From: Cryobacterium roopkundense
GTDB lineage: Bacteria; Actinomycetota; Actinomycetes; Actinomycetales; Microbacteriaceae
DNA: 64,000 nt
Reading direction: 5' to 3'
NCBI RefSeq assembly: GCF_014200405.1
Contig: NZ_JACHBQ010000001.1
Coordinates: 3,844,001-3,908,000, forward strand
The notes below the pieces were generated by a model. The model was not told the origin of the DNA, did no database searches, and saw only the letters and a program-made list of their open reading frames with translations. Positions 1 to 5,686 of the stretch are shown piece after piece. Numbering within the stretch: the first letter of the stretch is position 1; every line of letters begins with the position of its first letter. Both the position numbers and the translations under genes were made by a program.

Positions 1-30
1 CAGAGCCACCGTTCGTGCGGAAGAGAGCCA
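1..30. repeat. IS21 left terminal inverted repeat (partial)
   Basis: This 30-bp end matches the reverse complement of 2428-2457 at 24 of 30 positions, and the mismatches cluster in the centre. The outermost bases appear to lie outside the window. Confidence 0.75.
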
Positions 31-73
31 GTGGTGGTCCGGCTGGGAGCCACTGGCTCTCTTCGCCGGTTCG

Positions 74-823
74 TTAGGCGCTGGTGAGGGCCGCTTGCTC
101 TCTCATGTTGTAGGTGCCGGTCTCGACCCAGACAGTGTTGTGGATGATGCGGTCCATGATCGCGTCGGCGTGAACCCCGGAGCCGAGTCGCTGGTGCCAG
201 TCCTTCTGCTGATACTGGGTGCAGAACACCGTCGAGCTCTCGCCATAGCGACGTTCCATCAGCTCAAGCAGCATGCCGCGCATCGATTCCGTCGGGCGGT
301 CAAGCAACCATTCATCAATGACGAGCAGGGTGAAGGAAGCATATTTGCGCAAGAACTTCCCGCTGCCGCCGGTGGTGTCTTGGGCGGCCACCCAGGCTTC
401 CTCGAGGTCGGGCATGCGGACGTAATGAGCGCGGATGCGATGCTCGCAAGCGCGTTTGGCGATCGCGCAGCCCAAATACGACTTCCCCGATCCGGTGAAC
501 CCCTGAAACACAACGTTCTGCTGCCGGGCAACGAACGAACACGTCCCGAGCTGGGCCAGCAGCTGCCGGTTCAAGCCCCGCTCGTCGAGCAGGTCGATGC
601 GGCGGAGATCCGCGTTGGGATAACGCAACCCCGCCCGCCGGATCAGCCCGGCGACCTTCGAGTGCGTGAAGGCGGAGTAGGCGTCATCGACGACCAACCG
701 GACCCGCTCTTCAAACGACAAACTGATGCTCAGCGTCTCGTCTTGGGTGTCGATCGCCGCGAGCAACTCGCCAGCATTCATCTCCCGCAGCTTGCGCTTG
801 GTCTCTGTGTCCAGCGGACTCAT
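74..823 (-). CDS. istB: IstB-type AAA+ ATPase of IS21 element
   Basis: This 249-residue ATPase assists IstA during IS21-family transposition, by known family function acting as a DnaC/DnaA-like regulator of target engagement. A Walker A motif GFTGSGKS lies at residues 108-115 and a Walker B LLVIDE at about 166-171. A basic N-terminal region precedes the ATPase core. The ATG at 823 overlaps the istA stop in an ATGA arrangement, so the two genes are translationally coupled. The length is normal for the family (about 245-265 residues) and no frameshift is visible. The left terminal repeat follows the stop codon. Confidence 0.92.
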   Translation of the reverse strand: MSPLDTETKRKLREMNAGELLAAIDTQDETLSISLSFEERVRLVVDDAYSAFTHSKVAGLIRRAGLRYPNADLRRIDLLDERGLNRQLLAQLGTCSFVARQQNVVFQGFTGSGKSYLGCAIAKRACEHRIRAHYVRMPDLEEAWVAAQDTTGGSGKFLRKYASFTLLVIDEWLLDRPTESMRGMLLELMERRYGESSTVFCTQYQQKDWHQRLGSGVHADAIMDRIIHNTVWVETGTYNMREQAALTSA

Positions 824-2373
824 CGGGTGCCTCCGGCGTAGTAGGCGCTGCCGCGGACGTAGCCACCGTCATCGGGTTCCGGCTTGTCAGGGACGTGGCC
901 AGTTTTGTCTTGTCCGGTGTCGAGGATCGGCCGAAGGTGCGCATACCTCGGCGAGCGGATCGGACCTCGCAAGGCCAGTGCGCAGGCGGCCTCGACCCGA
1001 GTCGGCGAGAACCGGCGTGACAGCCGCAACACTGCCAACGCCGGGTCGTAACCGGCCTCCTCGATCGACGCAGCTTCAAAGATCTTCCCGATCACTGTGA
1101 CCGTGGCAGGTCCCATCCGGGCCGCCCACTCGTCGATCCGGGTCCGATCCCAGGCCTGAAAGCTGCGGCCCTCGGGCAGGTCCGCGTCGTTTGTCTGATG
1201 CTGGTTCGTCGTGCTTGCTGGCAGCAGCAGGTGACTGGTCAAGCGTTCGTCGTTGCGATAGACCTCCAGCATCGTGTCCGTGACGCGAAGGTCGACCTGA
1301 GCGCCGATGTGGCGGAACGGAACGGAGTAGAAGTTCCTCGCCCAGACCACGTGAGCGTTCTTGTTCACTTTGCGCTTGTAGGTCCACGTGCTGATCTCGA
1401 ACGGGGCCGCCGGTAACGGTTGCATCAACGGCTTCTCCTCGGCGGTGAAGACACTCAACCGGGACCCGTCCCGTTTCTGGAACGGCTGGCGGTTGTAAGC
1501 ATCGATTTGCTCGTAGATCCGGACCCGCAGCTCGGGCAGGGATGTGAACTGCTCCTGCCTGAGGCTAGCGATGACCCAGGTCGCGACATGCGAAACTGTG
1601 TTCTCAACGCTCGCCTTGTCCTTAGGTGCCCGGACGCGGCCCGGCAGCACCGCGGCAGAGTAGTGCGCAGCCATCTCACGGTAGGCGTCGTTGAGAACGA
1701 CCTCTCCCTCTCGAGGGTGAGAGATCACCCCAGTCTTCAGGTTGTCGGGGACCAGGCGCGGGACGCTGCCGCCGAAGAAGGAAAACATCGCCACGTGGGC
1801 GCGCAGCCACGACTCCTGCCGCATATCCAACGTGGCCTCCACGAAGGCGTATCGGCTGAACGGCAGGCACGCGACGAACAAATACACCTTTGAGATCTCG
1901 CCCGTCGTCGGGTCCAGCAGCTGCATCGTGGGCCCAGACCAGTCAACCTCGATGCTGCGGCCGGCCTTGTGACCCACGCGCGACGTCGCGCCCGAGACGG
2001 CAGCGAAGTCGCCATAGAGCCGACAGAACCGGTCATAGCTCATCACCGCCTGCGCCTGACCCGATGTGTCGACGTACTCTTGGTGCAGCAGCTTCAACGT
2101 CACCCCGACCCGGGCTAGTTCGGTGTGCACACGACCCCAATCCGGCTGCGCGAACACGGACTCGTGCACTCCACGGCCGGGAAACAACGCCGTATAGACC
2201 TCGGCCTCCGGCATCTCCTCGACGTCGTCCCAGCCGAGGCCGAGCCTGTCCGCCGTCTCGAGCACGGTCTGGACGCTATTGCGGGCGATGCCCTGCGCCG
2301 ACGCGATCGCTCTGCCCGACAAGCCTTGGTTTCGTAACTGCAAGACGAGTTTCGCCTTGATCTTCCGTACCAT
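820..2373 (-). CDS. istA: IstA transposase of IS21 element
   Basis: This is the DDE transposase of the IS21 family. From ATG 2373 it is 517 residues long. It has an N-terminal helix-turn-helix (LSGRAIASAQGIARNSV region) and an RNase H-like core with D144 (IEVDWSG), D210 (LVPDN) and E257 (KASVENTV), followed by the C-terminal beta-rich part. I prefer the ATG at 2373 over the upstream GTG 2394 and ATG 2391. A strong GGAAGGAG ribosome-binding site sits just ahead of 2373, and MVRKIK is a typical IstA start. That ribosome-binding site lies inside a perfect 16-bp inverted repeat. Both catalytic and binding regions are intact. Confidence 0.93.
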   Translation of the reverse strand: MVRKIKAKLVLQLRNQGLSGRAIASAQGIARNSVQTVLETADRLGLGWDDVEEMPEAEVYTALFPGRGVHESVFAQPDWGRVHTELARVGVTLKLLHQEYVDTSGQAQAVMSYDRFCRLYGDFAAVSGATSRVGHKAGRSIEVDWSGPTMQLLDPTTGEISKVYLFVACLPFSRYAFVEATLDMRQESWLRAHVAMFSFFGGSVPRLVPDNLKTGVISHPREGEVVLNDAYREMAAHYSAAVLPGRVRAPKDKASVENTVSHVATWVIASLRQEQFTSLPELRVRIYEQIDAYNRQPFQKRDGSRLSVFTAEEKPLMQPLPAAPFEISTWTYKRKVNKNAHVVWARNFYSVPFRHIGAQVDLRVTDTMLEVYRNDERLTSHLLLPASTTNQHQTNDADLPEGRSFQAWDRTRIDEWAARMGPATVTVIGKIFEAASIEEAGYDPALAVLRLSRRFSPTRVEAACALALRGPIRSPRYAHLRPILDTGQDKTGHVPDKPEPDDGGYVRGSAYYAGGTR

Positions 2374-2381
2374 TACCGGTA

Positions 2382-2418
2382 CTCCTTCCATCACGTGGCC
2401 CTCACGTGATGGAAGGAG
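2382..2418. promoter_or_regulatory. Perfect 16-bp hairpin covering the istA ribosome-binding site
   Basis: CTCCTTCCATCACGTG at 2382-2397 is exactly complementary to 2403-2418, with a 5-base loop. Read on the minus strand, the second arm contains the GGAAGGAG ribosome-binding site of istA. RNA started outside the element would contain the whole hairpin and hide that site. RNA started inside the loop or second arm would not. This resembles the read-through protection known for IS10 and IS50 and is inferred, not shown. The CACGTG cores could also bind a protein. Confidence 0.65.
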
Positions 2419-2427
2419 CTTTTCAGG

Positions 2428-2464
2428 TGGCTCTCAACAACACCAACTGTGGCTCTGAACGACA
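2428..2464. repeat. IS21 right terminal inverted repeat
   Basis: Two copies of a TGGCTCT core lie 22 bp apart (2428-2434 and 2450-2456). This is the direct-repeat arrangement of IS21 ends, where the transposase binds. The predicted tip is the ACA ending at 2464. Confidence 0.7.
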
Positions 2465-2571
2465 CGATTCATGGTTTGGTACAGCGGCCTTCACGGGCAC
2501 CACCCCCGGCTCCCTCGGAAGCCAATATTCAGATTGCATCCCGGCGCGGTCTTTGTCGGCCTTGCTGGGCA

Positions 2572-2898
2572 TCACACGTCCTCAGTAGTCGGGCTCTCAG
2601 CGCCCGGAAACGGTTCAATTGCCCTCACCTCTGTGGTGCGTCGGGTTGTCCGCATCACGCCAGGCACGTGCAGGTCGATGATCAGGTTCATGGGCCGCCC
2701 AACCGAGCACTGAACGAGAGAGATTATGTCGACGGGCTGGCCGTCGCGGCGCAGGGACCTGTCCGCAGTCATATCCATCGCAGGCACCCTGCTCATCACT
2801 GATCGGTCCAGGTCGATGAGATACACGGATCCTGAGCCGGTCGTCACGAGATATCGCCCGGTGTTCTCACTGTTCAAGGAGTGCATTTTATGCGCCAA
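2572..2898 (-). CDS. Small hypothetical protein, divergent from recombinase-like gene
   Basis: This gene encodes about 108 residues from a TTG at 2898, or 104 from the ATG at 2886. The translation reads like a real protein: GRYLVTTGSGSVYLIDLD, then LRRDGQPVDI, VGRPMNLIIDL and TTRRTTEV. I associate this pattern with small beta-rich hypothetical proteins near actinobacterial mobile elements, but I cannot name a function. There is no signal peptide, membrane segment or clear metal-binding motif. It is divergent from the recombinase-like gene at 2967, with the TGGTTATACTAATACACA motif in the shared gap, so the two may share regulation. No strong ribosome-binding site supports either start. Confidence 0.6.
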   Translation of the reverse strand: MAHKMHSLNSENTGRYLVTTGSGSVYLIDLDRSVMSRVPAMDMTADRSLRRDGQPVDIISLVQCSVGRPMNLIIDLHVPGVMRTTRRTTEVRAIEPFPGAESPTTEDV

Positions 2899-2920
2899 TT
2901 CTCTCGGAAGCCTCGCTTTG

Positions 2921-2938
2921 TGGTTATACTAATACACA
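2921..2938. repeat. 18-bp motif copy 1 upstream of recombinase-like gene
   Basis: TGGTTATACTAATACACA lies 28 bp before the start codon at 2967. A second copy with one mismatch lies at 4744-4761, before the paralogous gene. It contains TATACT, a good -10 box, but conservation extends beyond the hexamer on both sides. An operator or recombination site overlapping a promoter is therefore plausible. Confidence 0.6.
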
Positions 2939-2966
2939 TCCTGATTTCCCGGGAGGTCTCCCGACA

Positions 2967-3902
2967 ATGAGTGAATACGAGCCAGTGCTCGACTCGACGA
3001 TTTGGGCAGAAGTTCGAGAATTTGTCTACGCGGCTGTGGCTGACTCGGTCAGGCGAACACCCTATGACGAAGCCGATCTGAACAACGCGGCATCGCACTT
3101 GGTCGCTTGGACTTGGCAAACCGCAGGATTGCCACTTGAGCGCCCTGCCGTCTTCAATCGGGACGTGATTGCGAGATTCGTGACCGTGGGTTGCCCCAAT
3201 GTAAAGCCCGCAACCCGCGGAAACCTACGGTCCCAGCTCTTGAGAATGTCGGAAGCGCTCCTTGAGGCGAAATCGGTGCAGCGACGACTGAGCCCCTTAC
3301 CGCCCTCAGATCCATCAATCCCCTACTCGGCGACAGAGTTGACGTCTCTCCGGAGCTGGGCGTCCACGCAGTCCACCCAGGCACGGCGGAGAAATGCTGA
3401 GGTATTGCTCGCGGCGGGCGCCGGCGCAGGGCTCTCGGCGTCGGAGATTGGTGAACTTCGAGTTCGTGACATCATCGTGGACAAGGTTGGTGTCGTTCTC
3501 ACAGTGACCGGTGATCGGTCACGGCACGTTCCCGTACTGGAAGCGTGGGTGGAACCCTTGGCCATGACTGCCCGCTCACTCGAGCCATGCTCTTATGCAT
3601 TCAGAGAGAGGCATACGTGCTTCTACCCCAACCTGATTTCCAATTTCGTCGACCGCAGCACCGTCCTCGGAGTACGTCCGCAAACCCAACGTCTCCGCGC
3701 GACATGGATCGTGCACCACCTGGACGCCGGCACGCCGGTCGGCATACTCATGCGTGCCGCAGGCCTTGAATCACTCGAAGCACTGACTCGCTATGTTCAA
3801 TTCATGAACGACGTCGAACCAGAGTCGGCGCGCATCTGGCTCATGCACCCACAAGAAAGCCTCAAGAAACACAGTGCAGGGGCAGGCCGCCTACTCAGGT
3901 GA
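2967..3902 (+). CDS. Degenerate tyrosine-recombinase-like protein, copy 1
   Basis: This 311-residue protein has an N-terminal helical core-binding-like region (about 10-105) and a C-terminal region with the tyrosine recombinase catalytic fold (about 118-285). Comparing it with the family signatures, the first catalytic Arg (GLRxxEL) is S157. The HxLRH box reads Q241-R-L-R244-A, so both His are lost but the Arg is kept. The GH of the last box is G266-L267. A Tyr remains at 276 (LTRYV). Strand-exchange activity is therefore doubtful, and a DNA-binding or accessory role is an inference. The ATG has a GGGAGG ribosome-binding site inside a small CGGGAG/CTCCCG hairpin. It is paralogous to the gene ending at 5686. 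Confidence 0.75.
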   Translation: MSEYEPVLDSTIWAEVREFVYAAVADSVRRTPYDEADLNNAASHLVAWTWQTAGLPLERPAVFNRDVIARFVTVGCPNVKPATRGNLRSQLLRMSEALLEAKSVQRRLSPLPPSDPSIPYSATELTSLRSWASTQSTQARRRNAEVLLAAGAGAGLSASEIGELRVRDIIVDKVGVVLTVTGDRSRHVPVLEAWVEPLAMTARSLEPCSYAFRERHTCFYPNLISNFVDRSTVLGVRPQTQRLRATWIVHHLDAGTPVGILMRAAGLESLEALTRYVQFMNDVEPESARIWLMHPQESLKKHSAGAGRLLR

Positions 3903-4262
3903 GGATCTCGAGGGCTGGGTGTGAACAGAAAGAGCGAGAAGGATCGCCGGGGCTGCATTCAAGTTTCGCTCCGCACTCACGATGTCTTCGAGGCGAATGA
4001 TCTGGTCGCCCCGAAGCACGGCGCTTAGCCTCTGGTAGCTCAGGCCGAACGCGTCAGCATAGGCCTTCACCGAACCGTATCGGCGCATCGCCTCACCCCG
4101 AATGACGTAAGCCAATGCGTGCTGACGCTGGGACACGCCAAATTGATCAAGCCACCCAGTGGACGGCCCCTCAGGCACAGAGCGCCAGTCAACCACGACC
4201 GCCCTGCCAAAGGCAGCGGGGTCAGACAGATAGGAGCTTGGCTGAAAACGCGGACTGGACAC
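3891..4262 (-). CDS. Small helix-turn-helix DNA-binding protein 1
   Basis: This gene encodes 123 residues from a GTG at 4262, with an AGGG about 10 bases upstream. Residues about 70-112 read as an XRE-like helix-turn-helix: YGSVKAYADAFGLSYQRLSAVLRG followed by LEDIVSAERNL. The N-terminal half is unlike a standard repressor and its role is unknown. It converges on the recombinase-like gene, overlapping its last 12 bases. Its upstream gap holds three TGGCATA-like half-sites, which makes autoregulation or regulation of the module a reasonable inference. Confidence 0.7.
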   Translation of the reverse strand: MSSPRFQPSSYLSDPAAFGRAVVVDWRSVPEGPSTGWLDQFGVSQRQHALAYVIRGEAMRRYGSVKAYADAFGLSYQRLSAVLRGDQIIRLEDIVSAERNLNAAPAILLALSVHTQPSRSSPE

Positions 4263-4293
4263 GGTTCGACCCTACTTGAGTCAACGGGGTCGG

Positions 4294-4344
4294 TATGCCA
4301 AAAGCAAATACATTAACCATGGCATATTTGTTGCCTTGGGCATA
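4294..4344. promoter_or_regulatory. Half-site cluster (operator candidate) between the two HTH genes
   Basis: TATGCCA at 4294-4300 faces TGGCATA at 4320-4326 as a perfect inverted pair, and a third near-copy GGGCATA lies at 4338-4344. A longer imperfect inverted repeat (4295-4310 against 4325-4343) overlaps them. The cluster lies 30-80 bases upstream of the GTG of the first helix-turn-helix gene and just beyond the stop codon of the second. Confidence 0.5.
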
Positions 4345-4382
4345 TCGGATGTGACGCATGGCTTACTCATATGACCCAGAAA

Positions 4383-4667
4383 TCATTTCACGCTGCCTAT
4401 TCGACCTGGCCACAGGTCCACACCAAAACCGAGCTCGAGCCTAGCGATGGTCGCGAGGTCCGGCCATGTGCGTCCCTGGAGCACAGCAACGATCGTCGAG
4501 TGGTCAACGCCGACATCTTGAGCGGCCGCACGAATACTGCGATCGCCTATGGCGGCGCGCACGTTCAGCGCAAATTGACGCGCCACCTCGCCGATCGGAT
4601 CTACCGACACGACATCGGGCCAGCCCGCCGCGAGTTCGCGGGGGTGGAGTCGGGTGGGCCGGGACAT
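4383..4667 (-). CDS. Small helix-turn-helix DNA-binding protein 2
   Basis: This gene encodes 94 residues from the ATG at 4667. Residues 36-75 read as a helix-turn-helix (IGDRSIRAAAQDVGVDHSTIVAVLQGRTWPDLATIARLE, shown here only as landmarks RSIRAAAQ, VDHSTIVAVLQG and LATIARLE). The end of this motif, VLQGxxxxxLATIARLE, parallels VLRGxxxxxLEDIVSAE in the neighbouring small regulator, so the two may be related. There is no obvious ribosome-binding site ahead of the ATG, so translation may be leaderless. It is divergent from the second recombinase-like gene and could regulate it. Confidence 0.7.
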   Translation of the reverse strand: MSRPTRLHPRELAAGWPDVVSVDPIGEVARQFALNVRAAIGDRSIRAAAQDVGVDHSTIVAVLQGRTWPDLATIARLELGFGVDLWPGRIGSVK

Positions 4668-4724
4668 GTTTCGAGCGTAGACGACCGCAGGGTGCTTTTC
4701 TCATGACAAACACCCCACTGGCAC

Positions 4725-4761
4725 TTGGCAATGGGAACCATGCTGGTTATAGTAATACACA
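4725..4761 (+). promoter_or_regulatory. Promoter with 18-bp motif copy 2
   Basis: A TTGGCA -35 box (4725-4730), a 17-bp spacer and a TATAGT -10 box (4748-4753) form a good promoter. The -10 lies within TGGTTATAGTAATACACA (4744-4761), the second copy of the motif at 2921. RNA would start near 4760. This argues that the second recombinase-like gene starts downstream of this point. Confidence 0.6.
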
Positions 4762-4804
4762 AAATGGCATTGCTGCCACCCTTACTATTCAAAACTACGC
4801 TCCG

Positions 4805-5686
4805 ATGCTTCCCAAACGCCTCTGGAACCCAGTCGCGGACTTCACGCGATCTGCCGTCACGGACTTCGCGCCCCTGAACGGGCGCGAGGCCAGCAAAGTC
4901 ATGGGCCACCTGGCGCGACTCGCCATCTGGACAATTGATGTCGCCTGCCAGCCCCTCCAACGCGACATCGTTTTCAACGGCCGGCATATCGAGGCATTCA
5001 TCTCGAACGGCAGCATCGGGCTTACGGAATACGGAAACCGCTGCCGCCGTTCCCTCCTCCTCCGGGTCGCCTCAGAACTAGCCAATTTCGATCCCCTTCG
5101 CAGAGATAGCGGGAAGAAGCCACACACAGACTCATTTGCTCCGTATACCGCTGCGGAAATCGTCAGATTCCGAAGCCAAGGAAGCACCCGGTCCACCGCA
5201 CTGCGTCGACACAACTGGACGGTTCTCCTTTCGCTGGCTGCGGGATGTGCTTTGACGACGTCGGAGATCGTCGGCCTCAAGGTCGAAAACGTCTCCATTT
5301 CACGGGACTCCGTAAGAGTCGCAATCCGCGGGGATCGAGCGCGCACAGTTGTCTGCTTGGAGGCATGGGAAGCTGACATTCGAGAGCTCCTCAGCTCGCC
5401 ACTCGTGTCCGACTATCTGTTCGTCAAAGCGGAGCGACCCAAGATCCCTCCGATGTATGTCACCAATTTCCTCCGTACTGTCGCCCATGGCGGCGAGCAG
5501 TTCACTGTTGAGCGTCTGCGTTCTACTTGGATGCTCGGCCACCTTGAGGCCGGCACAGCACCAGTAGCCGTTATGCAGATGGTCGGCGTGAAATCATTCT
5601 CAACCTTCGAACGCCTCATCCCGTACGTCACCGCTCCGTCGCCAGCCGCCCACACAGCGATGTTCAGACGGGCGGCACACTCGTGA
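4805..5686 (+). CDS. Degenerate tyrosine-recombinase-like protein, copy 2
   Basis: From ATG 4805 this protein has 293 residues. The reading frame is open upstream, with an ATG at 4703 and a possible ATT start at 4787. The promoter at 4725-4753 favours a start after 4760, but no start has a good ribosome-binding site. It aligns along its length with the 2967-3902 product (for example PLQRDIVFNG against PLERPAVFNR). Its catalytic positions are also degenerate: T151 for the first Arg, E236-R-L-R239-S for HxLRH, G261-V262 for GH, and Tyr274 retained. The stop overlaps the GTG of the DDE gene (GTGA), so the two products are probably made together, like subunits of one machine. Confidence 0.72.
   Translation: MLPKRLWNPVADFTRSAVTDFAPLNGREASKVMGHLARLAIWTIDVACQPLQRDIVFNGRHIEAFISNGSIGLTEYGNRCRRSLLLRVASELANFDPLRRDSGKKPHTDSFAPYTAAEIVRFRSQGSTRSTALRRHNWTVLLSLAAGCALTTSEIVGLKVENVSISRDSVRVAIRGDRARTVVCLEAWEADIRELLSSPLVSDYLFVKAERPKIPPMYVTNFLRTVAHGGEQFTVERLRSTWMLGHLEAGTAPVAVMQMVGVKSFSTFERLIPYVTAPSPAAHTAMFRRAAHS

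Larger units (their letters stand above)
1..2464 (-). mobile_element. IS21-family insertion sequence, left tip outside the window
   Basis: The element carries istA and istB in the usual overlapping order. Positions 1-30 and the reverse complement of 2428-2457 match at 24 of 30 bases. Both begin CAGAGCCAC and both have an inner GAGAGCCA, so they are the terminal inverted repeats, with the short internal repeats typical of IS21 ends. On the right the repeat continues outward as GAACGACA to 2464, so the tip would read TGTCGTTCAGAGCCAC. By symmetry about seven bases of the left tip lie before position 1. A further GAGAGCCA/TGGCTCTC repeat pair lies at about 22-63. Both genes look intact, so the copy is probably functional. 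Target duplications cannot be checked because the left flank is missing. Confidence 0.85.

Noticed and set aside
95..841. Long plus-strand open frame opposite istB
   Set aside because: It is antisense to a complete IstB with Walker motifs. Long shadow frames are expected in GC-rich DNA.
4466..4702. N-terminal extension of the second recombinase-like gene
   Set aside because: It runs opposite the second helix-turn-helix gene, lies before the best promoter, and has no counterpart in the paralogue.
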